Shown: piece by piece, positions 45,079 to 54,230 of the stretch
Position numbering within the stretch: position 1 is the first letter of the stretch
Layout: each line of letters opens with the position of its first letter
DNA from: Clostridium peptidivorans
Lineage (GTDB): Bacteria > Bacillota > Clostridia > Clostridiales > Clostridiaceae
Assembly: GCF_900205925.1 (NCBI RefSeq)
Contig: NZ_OAOD01000006.1
Location: 1 to 64,000 of the forward strand
Length of the DNA stretch: 64,000 nt
Direction of reading: 5' to 3'
The notes under the pieces: generated by a model
The model's input: only the letters and a program-made list of their open reading frames with translations
The model's database searches: none
What the model was told of the DNA's origin: nothing
Made by a program: the position numbers and the translations under genes

Positions 45079-45525
45079 TTGTCAATTTTTTATGATGGAT
45101 TTGATATTGAAGACTTGGACAAGAATGGAGAATACACTTATCCGAATAGGAATATGTGCCCTTACTATCAATATTATTTAAAGCAATTTAGATGTCCATT
45201 TATAGAACGTGCAGATGAATTTAATAGACAGCTTCACCAGCCAGGTATGCCAGGAAGTTCTCCTGAGGTTCAAATTCCACCACCACCCAAAATGATACCA
45301 CCTAAACCTCAAAGTGGTGGCCCACAAGTAACTGCTGTGGAGCCTGGTGATGTAAAGCTATGTACTAATAGATATATATATATTTGGCCTAAGAATGGAC
45401 AGTCTTTTTGGGCATATTTAACCTCTGTAGGAGGAACTTCTGCTTCAGGCTATATGTGGACTAGAAATGGCTGGCAGCATTTTGGAATTGATACAAATAA
45501 AATAGATAGCTTTGTATGTTACTAG
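45079..45525 (+). CDS. Pro-rich hypothetical protein with two Cys/aromatic ends
   Basis: 148 residues from TTG (GAGGTG 9-10 nt upstream). The N-terminal 55 residues are aromatic (CPYYQYYLKQFRCPF), the middle is a Pro/Gly linker (PPPPKMIPPKPQSGG), and the C-terminal 60 residues form a Trp/Tyr-rich beta-like domain (YIYIWPKNGQSFWAYLTSVG) that ends in CY. No signal peptide or membrane span. The composition resembles clostridial spore-coat or surface-layer proteins, but no family is recognised. It is 104 bp after the Ycf46-type operon and has its own terminator. Confidence 0.65.
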   Translation: MSIFYDGFDIEDLDKNGEYTYPNRNMCPYYQYYLKQFRCPFIERADEFNRQLHQPGMPGSSPEVQIPPPPKMIPPKPQSGGPQVTAVEPGDVKLCTNRYIYIWPKNGQSFWAYLTSVGGTSASGYMWTRNGWQHFGIDTNKIDSFVCY

Positions 45526-45560
45526 AAGTTTTAATTTCTAGCCACTAAAAGCATAATAAT

Positions 45561-45596
45561 TATAAGGGCTTAGTTGTTTATAACTAAGCCCTTATA
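45561..45596 (+). terminator. Terminator-like hairpin
   Basis: 15-bp perfect stem TATAAGGGCTTAGTT/AACTAAGCCCTTATA. The following sequence is only weakly T-rich. Confidence 0.6.
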
Positions 45597-45672
45597 GCTT
45601 AATGTTAAACATTAGTAAAATGGTTCTCTGGTCTAAAAATCTTCCTTTAAGCACTCACCCTTATAGCTCAAC

Positions 45673-45719
45673 TTGCATAAGATAACATTAGCTAACTCTA
45701 AAAGTTAGCCTAAGCTAAC
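45673..45719 (+). promoter_or_regulatory. Promoter and DtxR/IdeR-like operator of feoAB
   Basis: Half-sites GCTAAC (691-696), GTTAGC (704-709) and GCTAAC (714-719) form a near-palindrome GTTAGC-CTAA-GCTAAC, resembling the TTAGGTTAGSCTAACCTAA-type boxes of DtxR/IdeR metal repressors. A possible promoter, TTGCAT (673-678) with TCTAAA (697-702), overlaps the site. Iron-dependent repression of the ferrous uptake genes would follow. Confidence 0.55.
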
Positions 45720-45748
45720 AATTATAAAGAAGTGAGGGGTTTATTAAA

Positions 45749-45970
45749 ATGGAAACTTTAAACAATGCTAAGGTAGGAAACTTTGTAGAAGTTCAAGATA
45801 TATTTGCACAGGGATTATTGAGGGAAAGAATGCTTGCATTAGGAGTTATCAAAGGCACAAGTATAGAAGTTATAAGAAGGGGACCTTCAGGGGACCCAAC
45901 GGTATATGATATTAGAGGAGCGATGATTGCTTTAAGAAAAGAAGAAGCATCATTGATAATGATTTCTTAA
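45749..45970 (+). CDS. feoA: Ferrous iron transport protein A
   Basis: 73 residues forming one SH3-like FeoA domain: VGNFVEVQDIFAQGLLRERM, then the LGVIKGTSIEVIRRGPSGDP loop and the final IALRKEEASLIMI. It is a cytoplasmic accessory of FeoB. GAGGGG precedes the start. FeoB follows 90 bp later after a small hairpin CATCTCAA/TTGAGATG that may adjust the FeoA:FeoB ratio. Confidence 0.92.
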   Translation: METLNNAKVGNFVEVQDIFAQGLLRERMLALGVIKGTSIEVIRRGPSGDPTVYDIRGAMIALRKEEASLIMIS

Positions 45971-46060
45971 AGGAAACATCTCAACGAATTGAGATGTACT
46001 GATTTTCAAAGGAATCAAAGACTTCTGCAAATCATGTAGCAATTAATAGGAGGATTTAAG

Positions 46061-48181
46061 ATGGGGCTGACCTATAAGTCCACAGGTATGGAAGCATTAA
46101 CAGAACTATACAAGGTGGATAAAAAGGAAGGACAATATATTATAGCATTAGCTGGAAATCCAAATACGGGAAAGAGTACTGTTTTTAATGCTTTAACTGG
46201 ACTTCACCAACATACAGGAAACTGGCCTGGAAAGACTGTTGCTAATGCAAGGGGAGAATTCAAAGTAAAAGATAGAGAATATATATTAATAGATTTACCT
46301 GGAACCTATTCACTTTTTGCATCCTCTGTGGAAGAAGAGGTTGCAAGGGATTTCATTTGTTTTGGGAATCCTGATGCAGTTATTGTTGTAACGGATGCAA
46401 CTTGTCTTGAAAGAAATATGAATTTAGCCTATCAAGTCATGGAGCTTACGGACAACGTAATACTATGTATTAATTTAATAGATGAAGCAAAAAAGAAGGG
46501 TATAGCAATTAATGGAAAAGGTATAGAAGAAGAACTTGGAATACCTGTAGTACTTTCAGCAGCAAGAAGTAATATTGGAATAGAAGAATTAAAGGAAACA
46601 GTTTATAACATTTCTTCTGAAGAGATAAAACCAAATCCTAAAAGGATAATATATCAAGATTATATTGAAGAGATGATTAAACATATTCAGCCATTTACAA
46701 AAGAGAGAGTACAAGTTGTTAACTCAAGATGGCTTTCACTGCGCCTTATTGATGGAGATAAGGGTATTACAAGTACAATTTTAAAGGGAATAGATGCAAA
46801 TATATCTGAAGAGTTATTAAGGAGTGCTGAAAATTTAAGATTAACCCATGAAAAGAAGGAGATAAGGGATGATATAACTTATCAAATTTATAAAAAGGCA
46901 GAATATATTAGGAATAAATACGTAACTCGCGATAAGAGTAAAAATGGCAGGGATAGACTTATTGATAATTATATAACGTCAAGAATTTTCGGTATCCCAA
47001 TAATGCTTTTTATATTAGCGATCATATTTTGGATTACAATAACAGGGGCTAACATACCTTCAAAAGTACTCTCAAATTTGCTTTTTGGATTTGAAGAAGT
47101 TCTAACTAAATGGTTTACTAAAGTTAATGCACCAGCCTGGCTTCATGGAGTTTTGATACTGGGACTTTATCGAACGTTAGCTTGGGTGGTATCTGTAATG
47201 CTTCCCCCAATGGCAATATTTTTTCCAATGTTTACACTGCTTGAGGATTTAGGATATTTACCAAGGGTGGCATTTAACTTAGATCATCTCTTTAAAAAGG
47301 CTTGTGCTCATGGGAAACAATGCTTAACCATGTGTATGGGAATTGGATGTAATGCAGCAGGTATTGTTGGGTGTAGAATCATTGAATCGCCTAGAGAAAG
47401 AATTATTGCAATACTAACAAATAATTTTATGCCCTGTAATGGAAGATTTCCAACGATAATTGCTATTTCCTCAGTATTTTTGCTAACAAGTAATAATAAA
47501 GTTTCAAATGTATATCAAGCCTTGGCGATTACCACAATGATTATAATTGGAGTAATAGTTACCTTGCTTGTTTCATATATACTTTCTAAAACCCTACTTA
47601 AGGGTGTGCCTTCAAGCTTTACATTAGAGCTTCCACCTTATAGAAAACCTCAATTCGGAAGAATTTTATATACATCTATTATTGATAGAACTATATTTGT
47701 ACTGGGAAGAGCTATAACTGTTGCAGCACCAGCAGGGGCTGTTACATGGATACTTGGGAACGTATATATTGGGGATTTAAGTATAATAGCTCATGCTGCG
47801 AATTTATTACATCCACTAGCTCAGTTAATAGGGCTAGATGGATACATTTTAATGGCATTTATTTTAGGACTACCTGCAAATGAAATTGTACTGCCCATAC
47901 TTTTAATGTCTTATTTGTCAACTGGTTCTATGGTTGAGTTTGAAAGCATTGAATCGTTAAGGCAAATTCTATTAAGCCATGGCTGGACGTATCTAACTGC
48001 TTTAAATATGATGCTGTTTAGCTTGCTTCATTGGCCCTGTGCAACTACGATTTTAACTATAAAAAAAGAAACGGGAAGTAAGAAATGGACTTTGCTTGCG
48101 GTACTAATTCCAACTGGAATTGCTTTTGCAGTTTGTCTTATTACTACTACTATTGCACGCATTAGCACTATTTGGTTGTAA
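46061..48181 (+). CDS. feoB: Ferrous iron transporter B
   Basis: 706 residues. The N-terminal G domain has GNPNTGKST (32-40), the Thr-containing switch in HTGNWPGKTV, DLPGTYSL and NLID; a helical GDI-like region follows and then the membrane domain from about residue 305 with two GATE-type repeats and the conserved CMGIGCNAAG and FMPCNGRFPT segments carrying Cys. It imports Fe2+. Complete length and motifs. TAGGAGG precedes the ATG. Expected repression by iron through the operator before feoA. Confidence 0.94.
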   Translation: MGLTYKSTGMEALTELYKVDKKEGQYIIALAGNPNTGKSTVFNALTGLHQHTGNWPGKTVANARGEFKVKDREYILIDLPGTYSLFASSVEEEVARDFICFGNPDAVIVVTDATCLERNMNLAYQVMELTDNVILCINLIDEAKKKGIAINGKGIEEELGIPVVLSAARSNIGIEELKETVYNISSEEIKPNPKRIIYQDYIEEMIKHIQPFTKERVQVVNSRWLSLRLIDGDKGITSTILKGIDANISEELLRSAENLRLTHEKKEIRDDITYQIYKKAEYIRNKYVTRDKSKNGRDRLIDNYITSRIFGIPIMLFILAIIFWITITGANIPSKVLSNLLFGFEEVLTKWFTKVNAPAWLHGVLILGLYRTLAWVVSVMLPPMAIFFPMFTLLEDLGYLPRVAFNLDHLFKKACAHGKQCLTMCMGIGCNAAGIVGCRIIESPRERIIAILTNNFMPCNGRFPTIIAISSVFLLTSNNKVSNVYQALAITTMIIIGVIVTLLVSYILSKTLLKGVPSSFTLELPPYRKPQFGRILYTSIIDRTIFVLGRAITVAAPAGAVTWILGNVYIGDLSIIAHAANLLHPLAQLIGLDGYILMAFILGLPANEIVLPILLMSYLSTGSMVEFESIESLRQILLSHGWTYLTALNMMLFSLLHWPCATTILTIKKETGSKKWTLLAVLIPTGIAFAVCLITTTIARISTIWL

Positions 48182-48244
48182 GTTTTACCAATTGTTTTTT
48201 CATATTTTCTACACATTTTATTGGTATATTAATCATGTAGACCT

Positions 48245-48268
48245 ATTAACCCATTAACCCATTAACCC
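48245..48268 (+). repeat. Three tandem copies of ATTAACCC
   Basis: Exact 8-bp unit repeated three times in the spacer after feoB, just before the terminator. Too short to infer a role. Confidence 0.7.
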
Positions 48269-48286
48269 TAAAACTCCCCATAATAT

Positions 48287-48325
48287 AAAATAGAGGTAAG
48301 TCATTTAAAGGCTTACCTCTATTTT
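48287..48325 (+). terminator. Terminator after feoB
   Basis: 14-bp perfect stem AAAATAGAGGTAAG/CTTACCTCTATTTT with an 11-nt loop. Confidence 0.8.
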
Positions 48326-48411
48326 AATATATAATCATTTGATTATTATGCATAAAATAACGATTAGCGTTTTAATATAATATATAATTTGAAAGTTTAA
48401 GGAGACATACC

Positions 48412-49110
48412 ATGAATAAAAAGAAAATTTTAATAGTGGATGATGAGATAAAAATTTTAGAAGTACTAAAGTCTTATTTGCAAAAAGAGGAATTTGAAGT
48501 GCATGAAGCAATAACCGGAACAGAGGCTTTAGAAAAGTTCAATGAATTAAGTCCTTCTTTAATTGTATTAGATTTAATGCTTCCTGATTTAAGTGGAGAG
48601 GAAGTATGCAAAAGTATAAGAGCAGTATCTAGAGTTCCTATTATAATGCTTACAGCAAAGGTGGAAGAGGATAGCATTTTGAATGGATTTGATATAGGAG
48701 CAGATGATTATGTTACAAAACCATTTAGTCCTAAGCAATTAGTTGCAAGGGTTATGGCACTTCTTAGAAGATCTGAAGAAGATATGGGACTTCTTTCAAA
48801 TTATTATTCTTATAATAATGATGAGTTGACTGTGGATGCATTAACTTATGAGGTTAAAAGAGATGGAGAAGTAGTAAGTTTAACTAGTACAGAACTTAAC
48901 ATACTTATAGCTATGATTAAATATCCAAATAAAGTGTTTACTCGAGAGGAGCTAGTTTGTAAGGCTTTGGGAGAGGACTTTGAAGGTTTTGATAGAGTTA
49001 TAGATTCTCATATTAAAAATCTAAGAAGGAAGATAGAGAGAGATACTAGGAAACCTCAGTACATAAAAACAGTACATGGAGTAGGATATAAGTTTGGTGG
49101 TGAAGCTTAA
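48412..49110 (+). CDS. OmpR-family response regulator
   Basis: 232 residues. Receiver domain with Asp10-Asp11, phospho-acceptor Asp54 in VLDLMLPD, and Lys in VTKPF. The C-terminal winged helix (about 135-228) has LTSTELNILIAM and DSHIKNLRRKIE, typical of OmpR/PhoB. The kinase gene begins 2 bp after its stop. AAGGAG precedes the ATG. The regulon is unknown; two cell-wall hydrolase genes directly downstream are plausible targets. Confidence 0.93.
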   Translation: MNKKKILIVDDEIKILEVLKSYLQKEEFEVHEAITGTEALEKFNELSPSLIVLDLMLPDLSGEEVCKSIRAVSRVPIIMLTAKVEEDSILNGFDIGADDYVTKPFSPKQLVARVMALLRRSEEDMGLLSNYYSYNNDELTVDALTYEVKRDGEVVSLTSTELNILIAMIKYPNKVFTREELVCKALGEDFEGFDRVIDSHIKNLRRKIERDTRKPQYIKTVHGVGYKFGGEA

Positions 49111-49112
49111 AT

Positions 49113-50495
49113 ATGGTAACTTTAAGAAAAAGACTTGTGATGTCCTACATATTGGTAGCAATGGCATGCGTATTTTTAATAAGCATATTTTCTAATTTAT
49201 TTTTGGAAAAACAGTTTAAAAGTTATGTTCTAACTGCTCATGAAAATAAGGTAAAGGGAATAGTGGCGTCTATTACCGATCAGTTTAGTAAAGATGGAGA
49301 TGTAAATTTAGCATTTATAGAAGCTGTGGGAGTTGAGGCTTTAGAAAATGGACTTATTATAAGTGTATCAAATAGTAATGATGAAATTATATGGGATGCA
49401 AGCGCTTATGATAGTGGACGGTGTGAAGCAATACTCACAAACATGGCAAAAAATATGATGGATAGATACTCAAATTGGAACGGTGAATATATGGAAATTA
49501 AATATCCCATGGTTAATGCAAATAATATTATAGGAAGTGTAAAAGTTGGATATTATGGACCATTTTACTATAGCGATAATGATTTAGCTTTCTTAAAAAA
49601 GCTAAATGCTTTGTTTGTAGGGGTGGGAACAGTATCCTTATTAATGGCTGTAATGATTGGTCTTGTTATGGCTTCTGCATTAACCAGACCTATATACAAA
49701 GTTATAAAAGCATCAAAGGGTATTCGCAGGGGAGAGTATAAAAATAGAATAAATGAAGTATCGAATGTAATAGAAATTAAAAATCTTATTGATACTATAA
49801 ATGACTTAGCAAAAACTCTAGAAAATCAAGAGTATTTAAGGAAAAGACTAACTCAAGATGTAGCTCATGAGCTTAGAACACCTTTGACTACACTGCAAGG
49901 TCATATGGAGGCAATGATTGATGGAGTGTGGGAGCCTACCATTGAAAGAATTAGAAGTTGTCATGAAGAGTCTATAAGAATAAACAAGTTAGTTGGAGAT
50001 TTAGAAAAGCTATCAAGATATGAAAGTGATAAGTTTTTAATTAATAAGTCAGAGTTTAATATTGGAGAACTTATAGGGAATATAATAATGAATTTTGAAA
50101 ATGAATATATGAATAAAAATGTAGTTTTAAAATATGAAAGCTTAAGTAAGTATATAATTGGTGATAAAGATAAGATAAGTCAGGTAGTAGTAAATTTGTT
50201 ATCAAATGCTTTAAAGTATACAAAAGAAGATGGAAATGTAGACGTCATTTTACAGGAAGAAAGTAAAAATATTGTTTTAACTGTAAGAGATACAGGTATT
50301 GGAATTTCTAAGGAAGATTTACCTCATATTTTTGAACGTTTTTATAGGGCTGATAAGTCAAGAACTCGTATAACAGGGGGAGCTGGAATAGGACTTGCCA
50401 TAGTAAAGAGTATTATAGAGGCTCATAATGGAAAAGTAACTGTGGAAAGTAACATTAAGGAAGGGACCGTATTTAAGGTATTTTTACCTATATAG
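49113..50495 (+). CDS. Membrane sensor histidine kinase
   Basis: 460 residues: membrane span near 9-26, an extracellular sensor region of about 140 residues, a second span near 167-190, a HAMP domain, then the HisKA domain with the phospho-acceptor in VAHELRTP (His252), and an ATPase domain with N box NLLSNALKYT, G1 DTGIGIS and GGAGIGLAIV. It pairs with the OmpR-type regulator encoded immediately upstream. The architecture resembles BaeS and other envelope-stress kinases. The signal is unknown, though downstream peptidoglycan hydrolases suggest an envelope theme. Confidence 0.92.
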   Translation: MVTLRKRLVMSYILVAMACVFLISIFSNLFLEKQFKSYVLTAHENKVKGIVASITDQFSKDGDVNLAFIEAVGVEALENGLIISVSNSNDEIIWDASAYDSGRCEAILTNMAKNMMDRYSNWNGEYMEIKYPMVNANNIIGSVKVGYYGPFYYSDNDLAFLKKLNALFVGVGTVSLLMAVMIGLVMASALTRPIYKVIKASKGIRRGEYKNRINEVSNVIEIKNLIDTINDLAKTLENQEYLRKRLTQDVAHELRTPLTTLQGHMEAMIDGVWEPTIERIRSCHEESIRINKLVGDLEKLSRYESDKFLINKSEFNIGELIGNIIMNFENEYMNKNVVLKYESLSKYIIGDKDKISQVVVNLLSNALKYTKEDGNVDVILQEESKNIVLTVRDTGIGISKEDLPHIFERFYRADKSRTRITGGAGIGLAIVKSIIEAHNGKVTVESNIKEGTVFKVFLPI

Positions 50496-50628
50496 AATGA
50501 TATGTATACCTATATTAGGAAAGCATACCATTAAAAAGTTTACATGGTTTTATTGATAAATTATTCAATATCTTTTACAATAAAGATGGCGTGTTATAAA
50601 CTTTCAAAGGAAAAAGGAGGGGGATGGC

Positions 50629-51702
50629 TTGAATAAAAGAATAAAAATTTATGCAAGCATACTTACAGTTGTACTTATGAGTAGTAGTGCTGTACAAGCA
50701 GCGCCAAGGGTAAATTCAACAACACGTATAAATAATAGACAGGTCACGGGAAGCGTACAGGACAGAGTACAAGAAGCTGAAAATAAAATAGAAGAGTTTG
50801 ATAACAAGATAGAATCTACTTTAGCAGAGGTAGAAAGTTACAAGAAAAAGATAAGTGAAACTGAAAATAGTATAAAAAAATCAGACCAAGAATTAAAGGA
50901 AACTGAAAAAAAGCTAAAAGAGCAAGAAGAAAAATTTAAAGACAGAATGAGATTTATGTACATAAGTGGACAAACAGGATACATAGAAGTGTTATTTGAT
51001 TCAGAAGGCTTTGGAGATTTTATATCAAGAATTGACATGGTTAAAAGCATACTTAGCCATGACAAGAAAGCGTTGGCTTCAATTAAGTCTAATAAGGAAC
51101 AAATAGAAAATAAGAAAAAACAGTTAACTAATGAAAAAGAAAAACTTATAGGTTTAAAGAAGGATAGCGAAAATAAGTTAGCAAAAGCAAGAGAAGACAT
51201 GAAAGAACAAAAGAAGCTAATTGCTAAATTAAATCAAGAATCAAGAGTTTACGCTTCAAATATTCAGGTTGCTACAACTAGTAGTAATTCAAATGTTAAA
51301 AATACAGGTAATTCAAACTATACTCCTTCTAGAGGAGGAACAGTTAGTGGAGATGCAGGACAAGTATTAGCTTATGCTCAGAAATTTTTAGGAACACCGT
51401 ATCTATGGGGAGGAACTACCCCAAGTGGATTTGATTGTTCTGGATTTACTCAATATGTATTTAGACATTTTGGAATTAATTTAGGTAGAACTACATATGA
51501 TCAAATAAATGATGGGGTTCCTGTATCAAGAGAAGATCTTCAACCAGGGGATTTGGTGTTTTTTGGTAACTCTAGCCCGACGCATGTGGGCATATATGCA
51601 GGAAATAATACATATATACATGCTCCACGTACAGGAGATGTAATTAAATTTTCAGAAATGACTAGAAAAGACTTTATAACGGGAAGAAGAGTATTAAGAT
51701 AA
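50629..51702 (+). CDS. Secreted NlpC/P60 peptidoglycan hydrolase with coiled coil
   Basis: 357 residues from a TTG start with AAGGAGGGGG 5 nt upstream. A signal peptide (about 1-24, ending VQAAP), a long coiled coil (about 45-205) like the PcsB/CwlO N-terminal region, a Ser/Asn linker, and the NlpC/P60 domain (about 245-357). Catalytic residues are Cys270 in FDCSGF, His in THVGIYAG and the third polar residue in YIHAPRTGD. It cleaves stem peptides in peptidoglycan. It has a paralogue 330 bp downstream. CwlO-type coiled coils are usually controlled by FtsEX; no ftsEX genes are near. Confidence 0.92.
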   Translation: MNKRIKIYASILTVVLMSSSAVQAAPRVNSTTRINNRQVTGSVQDRVQEAENKIEEFDNKIESTLAEVESYKKKISETENSIKKSDQELKETEKKLKEQEEKFKDRMRFMYISGQTGYIEVLFDSEGFGDFISRIDMVKSILSHDKKALASIKSNKEQIENKKKQLTNEKEKLIGLKKDSENKLAKAREDMKEQKKLIAKLNQESRVYASNIQVATTSSNSNVKNTGNSNYTPSRGGTVSGDAGQVLAYAQKFLGTPYLWGGTTPSGFDCSGFTQYVFRHFGINLGRTTYDQINDGVPVSREDLQPGDLVFFGNSSPTHVGIYAGNNTYIHAPRTGDVIKFSEMTRKDFITGRRVLR

Positions 51703-51714
51703 AATTAGATTTAT

Positions 51715-51764
51715 ATGGGAGTATATATAGATTTGGATTTAAACAAATCTATATATACTCCCAT
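51715..51764 (+). terminator. Terminator after the first NlpC/P60 gene
   Basis: 21-bp perfect stem (715-735 with 744-764 of this kilobase), containing GGGAGTATATATAGATTTG, followed by a T-run. Confidence 0.9.
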
Positions 51765-52030
51765 ATTTTTTATTGATATAATTACTCTCTAAATTATTTT
51801 TCTTTATATATAAGCGAAAAATTTGGAAAAAAGTTTAGAAATAATAAAAAAATATGTAAAAAATATCAGTTTAAATGATATAATAGTATTAAAGTAAAAA
51901 TTTCTACATAAAATATTCATAATTATTCCATATAATATTGGTGTGATTACTAAGGATAATTTAATAATGAAACATTCTCATAAATTGTAATGTAGTAACT
52001 TATAAAGAAATGTGGACAAGGGGTGGAAGC
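51765..52030. other. AT-rich spacer before the second NlpC/P60 gene
   Basis: With the terminator it makes a 328-bp gap between the paralogues. It has no gene and very low GC; a promoter must be here since a strong terminator precedes it, but no single box stands out. Confidence 0.5.
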
Positions 52031-53242
52031 TTGAATAAGAAATTAAAAATTTATGCTAGTATACTGACAGTAATTTTTATTAACAGTAGTGTGGTATCTG
52101 CAGCACCTTTATCAAAGCAGTTACAAATTCAAAAGCAAAGATTAGAACAAGAAAAAAAGACCTATGGGGATATAACAAAAAAATTAGAAGACAAAGAGAT
52201 AGCTATAGAGCATCTAGACAACAAAATACAAAAGGCTCTTGCAGAGGTTGAAGGGTATAAAAGTAAAATATCAAAAACTCAATCAAATATTGAACAGGTA
52301 AATAAGGATATAACTAAAGCAGAAGAAGATTTAGAAAAGCAGCAGGACTTGTTTAATAAAAGGGTACGAGCGCTATATGTAAATGGACAAACCTCCTACA
52401 TAGATGTACTTGTTGAGGCAGAAGGATTTTCAGATCTTATAAGTAGGGCTGAAAATGTAAGAAGAGTAATGAAATATGATAAAGAAATATTTGCAGAAAT
52501 GGAATCTGAAAGAGAGGTTCTAAATACTAAAAAAAGTGAATTAGATAAAGAAAAACAAAACTTAGTAGCATATAAGAATAATAGTGAAAAGAAATTAGCA
52601 GAGGTAAAAGAATCTGCTGATGAGCAAAAGAAGCTCATTCAGGACTTAAATAATGAAAAAAAAGTCTATGCATCAAAAATAAACACTTCTCAGGGTGCGG
52701 TAAATTCAACACTTAAAGCAATAGATGAAGAAAATGCAAAAGCAGCAGAAGCTGCAAGACAGAAGGAAGCAGCAAGACAGAAGGAATCAGCAAATAAGGG
52801 CTCGAATAATAGCAACAATAGCAACAATAGCAGTAATAGCAATAATGGCTCTAAGCCTTCAAGAGGGCCAAGCCATGGTGGCTCTGTATCAGGTAATGAT
52901 TTAGTAGCTTATGCACAGAATTTTTTAGGATTGCAATATGTTTGGGGTGGAACAACTCCAAATGGATTTGATTGCTCAGGATACATGCAGTATGTATATG
53001 CTCATTTTGGAATTGGTATAGGAAGAACTACCTATGACCAAATAAATAATGGAAGAGAAGTATCACGTTCAGAGCTTCAGCCTGGAGACCTAATACTGTT
53101 TGGTACATGGAGTGACCCTCATCATGTAGGAATGTATATAGGAGGAAATCAATATATACATGCTCCACGTACAGGAGATGTAATAAAGATATCTCCACTT
53201 ACGAGATCTGATTATCTTACTGCGAGAAGAATAATAAATTAG
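52031..53242 (+). CDS. Secreted NlpC/P60 peptidoglycan hydrolase, paralogue
   Basis: 403 residues from TTG at 52031, chosen because AAGGGGTGG lies 4 nt upstream and the product then starts NKKLKIYASILTV, matching its paralogue. Signal peptide (about 1-24), coiled coil (30-230), an Ala/Lys then Asn/Ser/Gly-rich linker of about 50 residues, and the NlpC/P60 domain with Cys315 in FDCSGY, His in HHVGMYIGG and YIHAPRTGD. Clear tandem duplication of the gene upstream, but with a longer flexible linker, which suggests a different reach in the wall. It has its own terminator. Confidence 0.92.
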   Translation: MNKKLKIYASILTVIFINSSVVSAAPLSKQLQIQKQRLEQEKKTYGDITKKLEDKEIAIEHLDNKIQKALAEVEGYKSKISKTQSNIEQVNKDITKAEEDLEKQQDLFNKRVRALYVNGQTSYIDVLVEAEGFSDLISRAENVRRVMKYDKEIFAEMESEREVLNTKKSELDKEKQNLVAYKNNSEKKLAEVKESADEQKKLIQDLNNEKKVYASKINTSQGAVNSTLKAIDEENAKAAEAARQKEAARQKESANKGSNNSNNSNNSSNSNNGSKPSRGPSHGGSVSGNDLVAYAQNFLGLQYVWGGTTPNGFDCSGYMQYVYAHFGIGIGRTTYDQINNGREVSRSELQPGDLILFGTWSDPHHVGMYIGGNQYIHAPRTGDVIKISPLTRSDYLTARRIIN

Positions 53243-53311
53243 TAGATGGCTTCTGAGATTAAAAATTAGAAAAACTTTCGTTGAAAAAGATTTACTTAAC
53301 ATGCAAAAGAG

Positions 53312-53341
53312 AACTCACTAAAACTTTTAGTGAGTTTTTTT
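53312..53341 (+). terminator. Terminator after the second NlpC/P60 gene
   Basis: 11-bp stem AACTCACTAAA/TTTAGTGAGTT followed by a T-run. Confidence 0.88.
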
Positions 53342-53442
53342 GTATATAATAGTGCTTCTATCCATTTAATGTTATAAAGTATCCTAATTAATATACGAAT
53401 TATTTTATAGTAGACAAAATACAACAGTGTCGGAGGAGTAAT

Positions 53443-54228
53443 ATGGACATTTCTATAATAATTTTTTTGATAATTAGTTTTGGTTCATTGGTTTTTGCAT
53501 TTATTCTTGAAGGGGGACATGTATCAGCACTTTTAGTAGGAACAGCAGCCATAATTGTATTCGGTGGAACTATTGGTGCAGTTGGAGTTTCATTTCCTAT
53601 AAAAAGTTTGAAAAGGGCTTCGGGCGCTTTGAAGATTGCCTTTACAGATCAAAGCAAAGATAAAGGAGAACTCATTAAATATTTTGTTCAAGTTTCCCAA
53701 AAAACAAGACAAAATGGCTTGTTAAGTTTAGAGGGAGATTTAGGAAGAAATGATATGGATCCTTTTATTAAAAAAGGACTTCAGGGAGTAGTAGATGGAT
53801 TAGAACCGTCTCTTATAAGAAATATGCTTAGTTTAGAAGTAGAAATGGTGAATGAAAGGCATAGGGAAGCTATAGCTATATTCGATGCCGCAGGAGGGTA
53901 TGGTCCTACTATGGGTATAATAGGAACAGTAATGGGGCTTGTACATGTTTTGGGTAATTTAAGTGATCCTGATTCATTAGGTCCTAAAATTGCAGTAGCC
54001 TTTATTGCCACGCTGTATGGAGTGGGCTCTGCCAACTTATTATGGTTACCTATTGCATCTAAGTTAAAAGCATTAAATAGACAGGAATTACTTGAAAAAG
54101 AACTTATTATAGAAGCAATAATTTCCATTCAAGAAGGAATTAATCCAGGTACACTAGGTGAAAAGCTCGGAGGGTTTTTAGATAAAGGTGAACTTTTAAA
54201 ATACCAAAGTGGAAGAGGAGAAACTTAA
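53443..54228 (+). CDS. motA: Flagellar motor stator protein MotA
   Basis: 261 residues with four membrane spans and the MotA cytoplasmic loop. Conserved Pro residues and the segment AAGGYGPTMGIIGTVMGLVHVL (family signature, split here as AAGGYGPTMG and IIGTVMGLVH) mark the third span; a typical FVQVSQKTRQNGLLSLE stretch lies in the loop. With MotB it forms the proton- or sodium-driven stator. GGAGGAG precedes the ATG. It starts 2 bp before motB. Confidence 0.93.
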   Translation: MDISIIIFLIISFGSLVFAFILEGGHVSALLVGTAAIIVFGGTIGAVGVSFPIKSLKRASGALKIAFTDQSKDKGELIKYFVQVSQKTRQNGLLSLEGDLGRNDMDPFIKKGLQGVVDGLEPSLIRNMLSLEVEMVNERHREAIAIFDAAGGYGPTMGIIGTVMGLVHVLGNLSDPDSLGPKIAVAFIATLYGVGSANLLWLPIASKLKALNRQELLEKELIIEAIISIQEGINPGTLGEKLGGFLDKGELLKYQSGRGET

Positions 54229-54230
54229 AG

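Noticed and set aside
48245-48268. Tandem ATTAACCC repeats considered as CRISPR-like or regulatory array
   Set aside because: Only three 8-bp copies without spacers; too short for any array.
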